A program made the translations under genes and the position numbers. The notes beneath the pieces were generated by a model. That model was given only the letters and a program-made list of their open reading frames with translations, ran no database searches and was not told the origin of the DNA. DNA of 64,000 nucleotides from Viridilinea sp964592425 (GTDB lineage Bacteria > Chloroflexota > Chloroflexia > Chloroflexales > Chloroflexaceae): NCBI GenBank assembly GCA_964592425.1, contig CAZQCG010000004.1, positions 62,001 through 126,000 of the forward strand, given 5' to 3'. Position 1 is the stretch's first letter. Each line of letters begins with the position of its first letter. Of this stretch, positions 25,665-34,478 are shown piece by piece.

Positions 25665-28505
25665 TCAATAACCTTCCGGGGCCTGGTAACGCTCAAGGTT
25701 CTGGAAACGGGTCGTGCGGGCCTCGAAACGGAGCGGGATGATCCCTAGCGGCCCATTGCGATGTTTGGCCAGGTGGATCTCGGCGAGGCCCTTTTTATCG
25801 GTCTCTTTGTCGTAGAGCTCTTCGCGGTAGATGAACATCACAATGTCGGCATCCTGCTCAATTGAATTATGCACCGTGATCTGGTTGGCTACAAAGTTAT
25901 GCAGCCCTGCGACTGTCAAGTCGTAGACTGCCGTGGTGCCAGCAGGCTCGATCAGGCTGATAGATTCCCAGGCAACCGTGCCGCGATAGCCCTCACTGAA
26001 CACCTGATCAAGCGTCGCCGTAGCATATTCAGGTGATTGCTGCGGTACGGCAAGGCGATCCTGGGCCGTCAGTCGGTCGAGCCGCTGCCAGCCGGCGGGG
26101 GTGAGAAATTTATGGTTGCCGGTAGCACGGATGGTGCGCCCGGACACGGTGGTGAGCCGGTAGACTGGCTGCGTTCCGGTACTGAAGGCGTTGAGCACCG
26201 GGCGCAACTCTAATTGCCAGGTGGCGGGGTTGAGGGCCAGAATATTGAAGCCCGTCCGGCCGACCAGATCGGCGATCGGACATGAGGTACCTTCATCGGG
26301 TAGGTAGACCAGGCTCTCGCCAGCCAGGCAACCCGACTCACGCAGGTCGCTGAGCATCGGTACATGGGACTGGCGGCCCTCAACGGCGCGGGAGAGTTGG
26401 GAGAGCGCGATCACCGGCACGTTCAACTCACGGGCCAGGGCCTTGAGCCCGCGGCTAATCTCACTCACCTCCTGCACACGGTTGTCGCTGCGCCGCCCGG
26501 ACATCAGCTGAAGATAGTCGATCATCAGCATGTCAATGCCAGCCTCGGCATGTAGCCGGCGCGCTTTGGCCCGCACTTCGGTGATCGTCAGACCGGGCGT
26601 ATCCTCAATATAGATCGGCAACTCGGAGAGCACACCCATGCCCTCAAAGGCCAGGTTCAATTCATCAGCACGCAGATTGCCGGTGCGCAGACGCTGCATG
26701 TCAATCCCCGTGTGCATCGCCAGAATGCGCTGCACCAGTTGCTCGCGGCTCATCTCCAGGCTGAAGACGCCGACCGTGCCGCGTGAGAGGTAGGCAACGT
26801 TGTAGGCGAGTGAGAGGGCCAGGGAGGTGTTGTGGACACAGATGTCCTCAGCAATAAAGTTGGCCCCGTCGGGCACACACAGGTCATAAACCTGATGTGC
26901 GCCGATGGGCGTGATGCTCTCCAGGGCATCCCAGACGATCGCATTGCTGGGATCGGCAAGCTGTGCTTCGGCAGCCAGAACGGGGGCTGCCTGTTCGGCG
27001 AGGTGGGCGATCTGCGTATGGTAGCGCTGCAACGAGGCCGGATCGTTCAGGACAAGTTGCCAGGCCTGATCGCAAGTCTGCTCACGCCGGGCAAGCAGGC
27101 CGAAGCGCACAAAGGCATGCTGCAGATCAGCCGCCAGCCGCGCTGAGCGCATAGACAGGCTGATCGCGTCTGGCGCACCGGACTGACGGGACAGGCCATG
27201 GCAAACGACTAGGATGCGCAGAAACTCGGCGAGGTAGCAGCGGCTCCAGCGCCAGACACAGGCAGGCAGGTGTAGCTTGTGGGCTGGCCGCCTCAGCAGG
27301 CCCACTTCGGCGAGCCACCGGCTCAGCGGGTCAAACGATCTGGCGCTGGCCTTGCGACGATGCCCGGGGCGAGCCAGCAGGACAGCATAAGTGTTGCCAC
27401 GGCGGCGAAGTCGGCTGGTGGGAAAATGGCTCGCCATGAGCGCCCCGAAGTCGTGCATAGCCTGCGGGTCGCTGCTGGTGAAGGTGAGCATGAAGCCGGT
27501 CAGTTCACCTCCGCCAAGCAGATAGGCAAGCAGGCGCACCAGGCCAATCGACCAACGCTCATCGTTGCCGAAGATCGGCAACGCACGGGGCACAGCGATG
27601 CATACCCCTGGTTGCAGGTCGTGCAGCGGCTGCCAGCCACTCCGGGTACGAAAGGGATGGTGGGCAGTGACATCAACCTGGCGTCCGCTGTGTGTACGCA
27701 CCCGGAAGCAGGGCTGCACCCCGCTATCGACCCAGGCACTAACGCGGGTCGGGCGCACCATACCTGCGGCTGAGAGGCCGTAGATCGAAGGCAGTTGCCG
27801 GCGTACCGCCTCCTCGATGGTCATCCGCTCGCCAGTAACGGGATCGTCAACCAGCGACCAGTGGGCCAGACACTTGCCGACCGAAGGGCGAGCCGCAAGG
27901 ATGATCAGGTCGCTCCGTTGCAAGCCACCAGTCAGACTATCAAGATCGTTATAGCCCGTTGCGACGCCAGCCACCTCGCCGCGGCGCTCCTGGAGCGACT
28001 CGATCTGGGTGAAGAGCTGGTTGACGACCTGACTGATCGGCACGAAGTCCTGCGTACTACGGCGCTGCGAGACATTAAAGAGCTCGGCCTCAGCCTTATC
28101 AAGGGTTGCCTCAAGCTCATTGGTCTCATCATAGCCAAGGGCCGCGATCTTCCCGCCCGCCTCGATCAGCCGGCGCAACACGGCAGTGCGCTCCACGATG
28201 CGTGCGTAGTACTCGACATGCACAGCAGTAGGCACCTCGGCGGAGATCTCGCCCAGGAAGGCAAGTCCACCGACAAGGTCGAGGCGCTCGTGGCGGCGCA
28301 GCTCAGCAGCAACCGTACCCAGGTCAGGCGGCTCGCGGCGATTGTAGCAGGCGAGCATGGCATCATAGACCAGGGCATGTTTTTCGAGGTAGAAATAGTC
28401 GGACGAGAGCCAGGGCGCAATCGCGATGATCGCGTCACGCTCCAGCAGAATCGCGCCGAGGGTTGCGCGTTCGGCCTGCAGATCAAAGGGAACCGTGCGT
28501 TCCAC
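25665..28505 (-). CDS. dnaB: Replicative DNA helicase DnaB with two inteins
   Basis: The frame encodes 946 residues. Host residues 1-211 (N-terminal domain, linker and start of the RecA core), 560-725 and 881-946 join to a normal 443-residue DnaB. Intein 1 (212-559) splits Walker A: ARPSVGK then TSLALS. Intein 2 (726-880) sits in DLRESG then SIEQDADIVMF, the same site as the Synechocystis DnaB intein. Walker B region (MLMIDYLQLM), the arginine-finger region and the C-terminal HLAKHRNGP are intact, so splicing should give an active hexameric helicase that unwinds DNA at the fork. It lies downstream of rplI, a common pairing. Confidence 0.95.
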   Translation of the reverse strand: MERTVPFDLQAERATLGAILLERDAIIAIAPWLSSDYFYLEKHALVYDAMLACYNRREPPDLGTVAAELRRHERLDLVGGLAFLGEISAEVPTAVHVEYYARIVERTAVLRRLIEAGGKIAALGYDETNELEATLDKAEAELFNVSQRRSTQDFVPISQVVNQLFTQIESLQERRGEVAGVATGYNDLDSLTGGLQRSDLIILAARPSVGKCLAHWSLVDDPVTGERMTIEEAVRRQLPSIYGLSAAGMVRPTRVSAWVDSGVQPCFRVRTHSGRQVDVTAHHPFRTRSGWQPLHDLQPGVCIAVPRALPIFGNDERWSIGLVRLLAYLLGGGELTGFMLTFTSSDPQAMHDFGALMASHFPTSRLRRRGNTYAVLLARPGHRRKASARSFDPLSRWLAEVGLLRRPAHKLHLPACVWRWSRCYLAEFLRILVVCHGLSRQSGAPDAISLSMRSARLAADLQHAFVRFGLLARREQTCDQAWQLVLNDPASLQRYHTQIAHLAEQAAPVLAAEAQLADPSNAIVWDALESITPIGAHQVYDLCVPDGANFIAEDICVHNTSLALSLAYNVAYLSRGTVGVFSLEMSREQLVQRILAMHTGIDMQRLRTGNLRADELNLAFEGMGVLSELPIYIEDTPGLTITEVRAKARRLHAEAGIDMLMIDYLQLMSGRRSDNRVQEVSEISRGLKALARELNVPVIALSQLSRAVEGRQSHVPMLSDLRESGCLAGESLVYLPDEGTSCPIADLVGRTGFNILALNPATWQLELRPVLNAFSTGTQPVYRLTTVSGRTIRATGNHKFLTPAGWQRLDRLTAQDRLAVPQQSPEYATATLDQVFSEGYRGTVAWESISLIEPAGTTAVYDLTVAGLHNFVANQITVHNSIEQDADIVMFIYREELYDKETDKKGLAEIHLAKHRNGPLGIIPLRFEARTTRFQNLERYQAPEGY
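25866..26330 (-). other. Intein 2 of DnaB (mini-intein, 155 aa)
   Basis: This in-frame segment runs from Cys726 (CLAGESLVYLPDEG, block A) to VHN880 (block G), followed by Ser881 as the +1 nucleophile. Block B is TIRATGNHKFLT with the conserved His; block F is AVYDLTVAGLHNFVAN. At 155 residues there is room only for the Hint splicing fold, so no homing endonuclease is present. It should self-splice by the standard Cys/Asn pathway. Confidence 0.93.
26829..27872 (-). other. Intein 1 of DnaB (348 aa, with decayed LAGLIDADG endonuclease)
   Basis: The segment runs from Cys212 to HN559 (block G CVHN), with Thr560 as the +1 residue. Block B is VDVTAHHPFRT; block F is QVYDLCVPDGANFIAEDI. The central part (about 312-515) is a LAGLIDADG-type domain. 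Motif 1 reads LLAYLLGGGEL and motif 2 reads FLRILVVCHGL. At the places where GDG and DG carry the catalytic acids, Gly and His are found, so cleavage activity is probably lost while splicing blocks remain. Confidence 0.9.
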
Positions 28506-28588
28506 AGCCTCTCCCCCTTGCGTGCGCCGCCTGAGCGTACTTGCTGGTCACACTCGGATCAACTGTGGCCAACCACAAGAGAACGAAA

Positions 28589-28610
28589 TGCCGCGGTAAC
28601 GACCGCGGCA
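28589..28610 (-). terminator. Terminator/attenuator between rplI and dnaB
   Basis: The arms TGCCGCGGT and ACCGCGGCA enclose a 4-base loop. Read on the minus strand, the hairpin is followed by TTTCGTTCTCTT, a T-rich tail. It lies 64 bases after rplI and 84 before dnaB and could reduce read-through. Confidence 0.65.
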
Positions 28611-28673
28611 CTCAAGCCTCGAACTGATTTGATGCGGGTCACAGGTCCAAGCGACTCCAGGGCAGAGCGCAGC

Positions 28674-29147
28674 TCATGCCGCAGGGTCACTCTCAGGCTG
28701 CACCACTACATTAACGACCGGCACGATCCCGGCTGCCAGGCGGATGTTGACAGGGTGAGTGCCGGTGCTCTTGATCGGCTCATCAAGCTCAATCTTACGC
28801 CGGTCAAGCTCGAGCTTGAGTTGGGCATTGAGCCGCTCGGCAATATCGGCGCTGGTGACGGAGCCGTAGAGCCGGCCCTGCTCGCCAACCTTAACGACAA
28901 AGCTCAGATTGACGCCGTTGATGCGTGCGGCGAGGGCCTCAGCATCTTTGCGGGCCACTTCGCTACGACGGTGCTGAGCGGCAAGGCGCTCTTCCGCCTG
29001 CTTGATCTGGCCACGGGTAGCCATGACGGCGTAGCCCTTCGGTAGCAGGTAGTTGCGCCCAAAGCCACCGGAGACATCTTTTAGTTCGCCTGCTTTGCCC
29101 AGATGATCAACATCCTGCACCAGCAGCACCTTCATTTTTGTGCTCAC
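28674..29147 (-). CDS. rplI: 50S ribosomal protein L9
   Basis: This 157-residue protein has the L9 signature: MKVLLVQDVDHLGKAGEL and SGGFGRNYLLPKGYA in the N-terminal rRNA-binding domain, a long connecting helix (about 40-80) and the C-terminal domain (LYGSVTSADIAERL). The start is taken as GTG 29147, because GAGGAG lies 6 bases upstream; ATG 29135 would be 18 bases away. It binds 23S rRNA domain V near the L1 stalk. Confidence 0.95.
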   Translation of the reverse strand: MSTKMKVLLVQDVDHLGKAGELKDVSGGFGRNYLLPKGYAVMATRGQIKQAEERLAAQHRRSEVARKDAEALAARINGVNLSFVVKVGEQGRLYGSVTSADIAERLNAQLKLELDRRKIELDEPIKSTGTHPVNIRLAAGIVPVVNVVVQPESDPAA

Positions 29148-29235
29148 AACCTACTCCTCAGAATGTTTCGCTCATGCAACGGCGGGTATCTTACCATGAC
29201 GGGGCTATCCCGTCAACGCAGGAAGCAGGCTTCCC

Positions 29236-31098
29236 TCACGCCTCCACCTGGTGCCAGAGCATGACCCCGCTAGCAGGCAGGCCCGCCAAGGGCAGGTGGC
29301 CATGCGCTACACGGGCCTCGCTCCCAGAGAGCAAGTCGCGCAGGCTGGCACCGTCGGGCAGACCGGCATGGCGGACAGGCAGGGCCGTCAGGCCATCATC
29401 GGCGCGCCGGGCCACAATAAGCAAGCGCTCGCCAGGGGCCTCGCGCTGGAATGCAAGCGTATGGCCTTCGGCATAGACCTGCTGGAAGCCACCTTCGCTA
29501 AGGGCCAAGGATTGGCGGCGCAGGCGAGCCAGGCGCTGGACAAAGCCACGCAGGTCATGATCCCAACTGCTTGCGTCCCAGGGCATACAGCTGCGTGAGC
29601 CAGGATCGGCCCCACCATTCAGGCCCACTTCGTCGCCGTAGTAGAGGCAGGGCACGCCCGGATAGGTGAAGAGCAGGACGAAGGCAATGCGCAGCAATTG
29701 GGGATCGTTGCGCAGAATCGTGCGCAGGCGCGGCGTGTCGTGGCTACCGAGCAGGTTGAACTGCTGCACCGTGATCGCCCAGGGCATCGCCGCCCGGAAG
29801 GCCGTCCATTGGGCTGCCACGGCGGCGCTATCCAGGGGCCGCCGGTCGGCCCAGGCCTGTTTCGTGATCAGGCCGTGGGACTGGCCGCTGAGCCAGTGCC
29901 AGATGGGGAAGGTAAAACCACGGTAGTTCATTGACGCATCAAGCTCGTCGCCCTGCAGATGGGGCGTACCGTCAAAGAAGTGCTCACCGATCAGATAAGC
30001 CTCAGGTGCCTCGGCCTTGATGGCCTGCCTGATGGCGCGCCCTAGCTCGTGGGCATGCTGATCGGCCCCCTGACGCCCAAGCATATTGGCAACGTCGATG
30101 CGCCAGCCATCAATGGCATAGGGTGGGCGCAACCAGCGGCGCAAGATTGCCTCGGGGCCAGCATACATCAGCTGGCGCAACCGCTCACTGCGGTAGTTGA
30201 GCCGCGGCAGTGACGCTACCCCCAGCCAGCTTGCATACTGGTCGGGGTGGCGGCTGAAGCTGAAAAACTCGGCGCTCGGCGCATGCGGATCAGCCTGGGC
30301 CGCAGTAAACCAGGGGTGAGTCGCGCCACAGTGGTTAGGCACAATGTCGAGCATCAGGCGCATGGCACGTTCGCTCAGGGCCGTGCGCAACTCAACGAGG
30401 GCCTGATTACCGCCCAGGTGTGGATCAACCTGCTCATAGCTGGCAACATCATATTTATGGTTGCTTGGTGCCGTAAAGATCGGGTTCAAGTAGAGGGCAT
30501 TCACGCCCAGATCTTCCAGGTAATCAAGGCGCTGAACAATGCCCTGTAGGTCGCCGCCGAAAAACTCACGGCTACCGCTGGCTGGGTCGGGTGGGGTGCC
30601 CCAGGGACGGGCCAGCACGGGCTTGCCCGCATAACGATATTCAGCATCACGCACATTGTTGTGCGGATCGCCATCACAGAAGCGGTCGGGAAAGATCTGG
30701 TAGAAGACAGCGCGACGTGCCCAGGCTGGCCCGTGCGCCCCGGCAAGCAACTGAAAATCGTTGGCATCGGGCGGGTAGTAGCTAAGCGGCCCGGTGGCGT
30801 TATACCAGAGGTTGCCCTGAGCAGTGACCAGCAGGAAACGGTAGCTGTTGCGCGGCATACTCAGGGGCATTTCGGCACGCCACCAGCGGCAGACTGGATC
30901 GTGCTCGGCGGCGACCATTGGTGTCATGGTCTCCTCGCCATCGGGGTAAGTGCGTAGCCAGACTGCATCGACCGGGGCATCATGGTCAACCCGCAGGCGC
31001 AGAGCAACCCGCGCGCCAAGCTGCCAATCAGTGGCCTGCACATAGAGCGGTGAGCCGTCGTGATGGATCGAGCGTGTCCAGTCAGGGGTCATTGCCAT
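29236..31098 (-). CDS. GH13 alpha-glucan hydrolase (neopullulanase / maltodextrin glucosidase-like)
   Basis: This 620-residue protein has an N-terminal CBM34-like beta domain (about 5-125), then a (beta/alpha)8 barrel. Conserved regions are DIVPNH, the nucleophile Asp in DGWRIDVANML, the acid/base Glu in YLIGEHFFDG and the transition-state Asp in LLGSHDTPRL. The FFGGDLQGI start of the barrel and the N-domain suggest the GH13_20/21 group acting on maltodextrins or cyclodextrins. No signal peptide is visible, so it is cytoplasmic, probably in glycogen or maltodextrin use. It ends 9 bases after gltX begins its shared minus-strand run. Confidence 0.85.
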   Translation of the reverse strand: MAMTPDWTRSIHHDGSPLYVQATDWQLGARVALRLRVDHDAPVDAVWLRTYPDGEETMTPMVAAEHDPVCRWWRAEMPLSMPRNSYRFLLVTAQGNLWYNATGPLSYYPPDANDFQLLAGAHGPAWARRAVFYQIFPDRFCDGDPHNNVRDAEYRYAGKPVLARPWGTPPDPASGSREFFGGDLQGIVQRLDYLEDLGVNALYLNPIFTAPSNHKYDVASYEQVDPHLGGNQALVELRTALSERAMRLMLDIVPNHCGATHPWFTAAQADPHAPSAEFFSFSRHPDQYASWLGVASLPRLNYRSERLRQLMYAGPEAILRRWLRPPYAIDGWRIDVANMLGRQGADQHAHELGRAIRQAIKAEAPEAYLIGEHFFDGTPHLQGDELDASMNYRGFTFPIWHWLSGQSHGLITKQAWADRRPLDSAAVAAQWTAFRAAMPWAITVQQFNLLGSHDTPRLRTILRNDPQLLRIAFVLLFTYPGVPCLYYGDEVGLNGGADPGSRSCMPWDASSWDHDLRGFVQRLARLRRQSLALSEGGFQQVYAEGHTLAFQREAPGERLLIVARRADDGLTALPVRHAGLPDGASLRDLLSGSEARVAHGHLPLAGLPASGVMLWHQVEA

Positions 31099-31107
31099 GT
31101 CTTCGCT

Positions 31108-32613
31108 TCAGACAAGGGCGGCGCTAGCGGCGGCGATCCGTGCCAGGCTGCGCTCGCGCCCAAGGGCGGCGAGCATATCGAAGAGCGGCGGGGCAACGGT
31201 GCGCCCGCTGACCGCCACGCGCACGGTGCCGAAGAGTGGCCCCGGCTTGAAACCCTGTGCTTCGGCCAGGCTGCGCATAGCCGCCTCAAGCGCGGCAGGT
31301 TCCCAGTCATTGACGGCAGCCAGGGTGCTATGGGCCGCAGCGAGCAGCGCCTTAGTCTGGGGTGAGTCAAACTTCTTCGGCACGAGCAGGGTCGGGTCGT
31401 AGCCAGCGGGGCCAGGTACCAGGTCAAGGAAGAAGAAGTCAAGCAGGGCCGGGGCCTGGCTCAGTTCTTCCAGCCGCTCGTGGATGAGCGGGGTCAGACG
31501 CTGCACATAAGCCACCTCAGCCGCAGAGGGCGGGTCAACCACCAGGCCAGCCTGGATCATAAAGGGCATGATCCGCTCGGCAACCTCGGCGGTGCTGAGT
31601 TTGCGGATGTAGATGCCGTTCATATCGCGCAGCTTATCGGGATTCCAGCGTGCTCCGCTTGGCTGCACCCGTTCGAGGCTGAAACGGGCGACAAGCTCCT
31701 CCCGGCTCATGATCTCCGTCTTATCGTCGTAGCTCCAGCCTTGGAGGGCAAGGTAGTTAAACATCGCCTCGGGCAGGTAGCCGCGCTCCCAGAAGCGGTT
31801 GGTAGATACATCGTCCTTGCGCTTGGAGAGCTTGCCGCGCCCATCCTGGCGCAGGATGACCGGCAGGTGCGCAAAGGCGGGTACGCTCCAGCCGAAGGCA
31901 TGGTAGAGCAGAACGTGGTAGGGAGTCGAAGGCACCCACTCCTCGGCGCGCATGACATGGGTGATGCCCATCAGGTGGTCATCAACCAGGTGGGCAAAGT
32001 GGTAGACGGGCATACCGGAGGCTTTGATCAGCACGATATCCTGCAACTGGTCGTGCTGCACCACAATTGCCTCGCCGCCGCGCACCAGATCGCTAAAGCG
32101 GGTCTCACCGCTGAGGGGAGTCTTGAGGCGCATCGTGTAGGGCTTACCGCTGGCGGCCAGTTCTCGCTGACGGGCAAGGGGCCAATCGCGTTCGGGGCCA
32201 CGGAAGCGGAAGGACTTATAGCCACGCGCCTCGGCCTCGGCGCGCATGGCGACCAGTTCTTCCTCGGTGGTGAAGGACAGATAGGCCAGGCCAGCCTCGA
32301 GCAACTGCTGGCTGTAGGTGGCATAGAGGCCCAGATCGCTACGCTGGGACTGGACATAGGGGGCGTGGGGGCCGCCGCAATCGGGGCCTTCGTCCCAATC
32401 GAGGCCGAGCCAGCGCAGGGAGGCGATGATATCGTCGGCGGCACCAGCAACGAAGCGTTTTTCGTCGGTATCTTCGAGGCGCAGGATAAACTGGCCACCG
32501 TAGTGGCGGGCGAAGAGCCAGTTAAAGAGGGCGGTACGCACGCCGCCGATATGCAGATAGCCAGTCGGACTGGGTGCAAAACGCACTCGCACAGGCGCAT
32601 CAGGCGCGATCAT
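31108..32613 (-). CDS. gltX: Glutamyl-tRNA synthetase
   Basis: This 501-residue class I synthetase charges tRNA-Glu, which also feeds C5-pathway tetrapyrrole synthesis needed for bacteriochlorophyll. The HIGH motif is in FAPSPTGYLHIGGVRT (residues about 11-26) and KMSKS appears as GRGKLSKRKDD near 255. The Glu-binding LRLEDTD is present, and the C-terminal anticodon-binding helix bundle follows. Spacing to the GH13 gene (9 bases) and to the LOG gene (17 bases) suggests one operon. Confidence 0.94.
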   Translation of the reverse strand: MIAPDAPVRVRFAPSPTGYLHIGGVRTALFNWLFARHYGGQFILRLEDTDEKRFVAGAADDIIASLRWLGLDWDEGPDCGGPHAPYVQSQRSDLGLYATYSQQLLEAGLAYLSFTTEEELVAMRAEAEARGYKSFRFRGPERDWPLARQRELAASGKPYTMRLKTPLSGETRFSDLVRGGEAIVVQHDQLQDIVLIKASGMPVYHFAHLVDDHLMGITHVMRAEEWVPSTPYHVLLYHAFGWSVPAFAHLPVILRQDGRGKLSKRKDDVSTNRFWERGYLPEAMFNYLALQGWSYDDKTEIMSREELVARFSLERVQPSGARWNPDKLRDMNGIYIRKLSTAEVAERIMPFMIQAGLVVDPPSAAEVAYVQRLTPLIHERLEELSQAPALLDFFFLDLVPGPAGYDPTLLVPKKFDSPQTKALLAAAHSTLAAVNDWEPAALEAAMRSLAEAQGFKPGPLFGTVRVAVSGRTVAPPLFDMLAALGRERSLARIAAASAALV

Positions 32614-32630
32614 AAGGGGGCTTTCTTTGG

Positions 32631-33197
32631 CTAGGAAGCCTGTTCCAGGCGCTCAAAGTGCTCATTGAGGGCCGCCAGCAGGGCGGCGGGATGCGGATAG
32701 ACCTCGATCAAGTCAAGGTGAGTGGAGTGAATAAAACCATTGGCAACGGCGTGCTGGAAGAAGGCCAGGAGCGGGTCGTAGAAACCGGCACTGTTGAGCA
32801 GATAGATCGGGCGGTTGTGGTAGCGCAGTTGGCGGAGGGTAAGCGTCTCGACCAACTCTTCGAGCGTCCCGAAGCCTCCGGGCATCGCGATAAAAGCATC
32901 GCTACGCTCGAACATGATCGCCTTGCGTTCGCGGAGCGTCTCGGTAACCACCAGCTCGGAGACGGCATCAAGACCCTGTTCACGCTCGAAGAGGGCACGA
33001 GGGATGACCCCGATCACGTTGCCACCGGCGGCAAGGGCGGCACGGGCGGCAATGCCCATCAGGCCGACCCCACCACCACCATAGACCAGGCACCAGCCGG
33101 AGTCGGCCAGGGCCGCACCAAGCTCTGCGGCAACTTCGGCATAGAGGGGATTATTACCAGTGCGGGCACCGCAATAGAGACAGATCGTTCGCTGCAT
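32631..33197 (-). CDS. LOG-family (Rossmann) protein, putative nucleotide 5'-monophosphate phosphoribohydrolase
   Basis: This 188-residue protein begins MQRTICLYCGARTG and has the signature GGGVGLMG near 46-53 and PGGFGTLEELVE near 100-111, the catalytic PGGxGTxxE motif of LONELY GUY proteins. Family members release the base from cytokinin-type nucleotides or act on purine nucleotides; the bacterial role is generally unclear. A TACAAT -10 box sits 6 bases before the ATG with no Shine-Dalgarno, suggesting a leaderless transcript leading into gltX. Confidence 0.85.
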   Translation of the reverse strand: MQRTICLYCGARTGNNPLYAEVAAELGAALADSGWCLVYGGGGVGLMGIAARAALAAGGNVIGVIPRALFEREQGLDAVSELVVTETLRERKAIMFERSDAFIAMPGGFGTLEELVETLTLRQLRYHNRPIYLLNSAGFYDPLLAFFQHAVANGFIHSTHLDLIEVYPHPAALLAALNEHFERLEQAS

Positions 33198-33203
33198 AGG
33201 ACT

Positions 33204-33209
33204 ATTGTA
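33204..33209 (-). promoter_or_regulatory. -10 box 6 bases before the LOG gene
   Basis: On the minus strand TACAAT is followed by AGTCCT and then ATG 33197, the same spacing as at menA. There is no good -35 hexamer. Transcription would begin at the start codon. Confidence 0.45.
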
Positions 33210-33237
33210 CACCAGACCGGGCGGCAGGGATACGGTC

Positions 33238-33665
33238 GGGGCGTTTGAGCTGGGCGGTCAGAAAATGCCAGGTAGTGCACAAGGCTCACCTGGCTGATTC
33301 ACAGCATACAACAGGAGAATCAGGATACCCACTCGTTTAATCTACACGAGACTATAGAGATTTCGGTTTTTGCAGGAATAATCGTACTACAAAGCCAAAA
33401 GATTACGAGAAGATTACAAAGATTACAAAAACATTACCGTTTATGTCAATATTAAACTTGCCCCGAGAGAATAATACTATTTGTAGTACTAACTATCTCA
33501 GGAAAGAGTAGTTCTTTTATTCACAAAAGGATGTACCCACGACATATATAAGAAAGGAGAACCAGCCTTTATACTTGACGCAACAAGGCGCTCACAGGAC
33601 CAGAGCCGTGCATAGCTTATCAAAGGGTTACAGTGGGTAACCTCCAGCTTCGGAGTAGTAGCACT
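33238..33665. promoter_or_regulatory. AT-rich intergenic region upstream of the glycan/partner-switch operon
   Basis: About 430 bases with no gene, much more AT-rich than the rest of the window. Four copies of GATTAC/CATTAC lie at 33401, 33412, 33421 and 33432 (spacings 11, 9, 11), all on one helix face. Further 3' there are AT-rich steps (ACATATATAAG near 33542) and TATACT (33570-33575) as candidate -10 elements. It probably holds the promoter and activator sites for the operon starting at 33666. Confidence 0.5.
33401..33437 (+). repeat. Four helically phased GATTAC direct repeats
   Basis: The hexamer GATTAC occurs three times and CATTAC once within 37 bases at close to 10-11 base periodicity. 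Tandem, in-phase repeats of this kind are typical of cooperative binding sites for a dimeric or oligomeric transcription factor. No binding protein can be named. Confidence 0.6.
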
Positions 33666-34436
33666 ATGACATACGCTGCTTATAACGCCTGGAAAACGAC
33701 GCCGATCGAGCATGAGCCGCACCTTTCGATTGTCATTCCGGCCTACAACGAAGCCGAGCGCATCGTTCCGACGATCGGGGCGATCGCCGCGCACGTTGCC
33801 GGGATGGGCTTCCCCTGGGAGTTGATCATCGCCGATGACGGTTCCCGCGACGAGACAGTGGCCCTGGTGGAAGAGTTGGGGCTGGTCAATCTGCGCTTGC
33901 TGCGCACGGCGACGAACGGGGGCAAGGGCAGTGCGGTGCGCCGGGGGGTGCTAGCGGCGCAGGGCCGCTACATTCTTTTCGATGACGCCGACAACTCGAC
34001 GCCGATTGAAGAGATCAGCAAGCTGCTAGCGAAGCTCGAGCAGGAGGGCTATGACGTTGCCGTCGGCTCGCGAGCAGCAGGTGGGACGGAAGAGGCCCAT
34101 AAGAGCCTGTTGCGCCGCACGCTGAGCGGTGGCCTACGCTGGATCGTGCGCTACGTCTTTCGTATTGGTGTGCGCGATACCCAGTGCGGTTTCAAGCTCT
34201 TCACCCGCGAGGCAGCCCATCGGCTCTATGCCGCCCAGACGATCACAGGCTTCTCTTTTGACCTGGAGATCCTCTACCTGGCCGAGCGGTTGGGCTACCG
34301 CGTTGCCGAAGTGCCGGTCGCCTGGATTGATGCGCCCGGCTCCAAAGTGGATACCACCCGCGAGATCCAGCGCTTTCTGCGTGATCTGGTGCGGATCAAG
34401 ATGAACGACCTACGCGGAGTCTACGCCCACGCCTGA
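33666..34436 (+). CDS. Family 2 glycosyltransferase, dolichyl/polyprenyl-phosphate hexosyltransferase-like
   Basis: This 256-residue protein begins MTYAAYNAWK at ATG 33666 (GGAG about 10 bases upstream), preferred over GTG 33633. The GT-A fold motifs are clear: IVIPAYNEAERI, IIADDGSRDET, GKGSAVRRGV, the DDADNST metal site and DTQCGFKLF. The layout matches ALG5/DPM1-type enzymes that move glucose or mannose to polyprenyl phosphate. It has no membrane helices at the C-terminus. It is the first gene of the long operon and would make the lipid-linked sugar donor. Confidence 0.85.
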   Translation: MTYAAYNAWKTTPIEHEPHLSIVIPAYNEAERIVPTIGAIAAHVAGMGFPWELIIADDGSRDETVALVEELGLVNLRLLRTATNGGKGSAVRRGVLAAQGRYILFDDADNSTPIEEISKLLAKLEQEGYDVAVGSRAAGGTEEAHKSLLRRTLSGGLRWIVRYVFRIGVRDTQCGFKLFTREAAHRLYAAQTITGFSFDLEILYLAERLGYRVAEVPVAWIDAPGSKVDTTREIQRFLRDLVRIKMNDLRGVYAHA

Positions 34437-34478
34437 GCCGCTTCATCCGTTCCATCGCAAAGTGAAAAGGGCCTAGCT

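Noticed and set aside
33401..33437. GATTAC array considered as a CRISPR or plasmid-type replication origin
   Set aside because: Units are 6 bases without spacers of CRISPR length, and no replication initiator gene or DnaA-box cluster is nearby.
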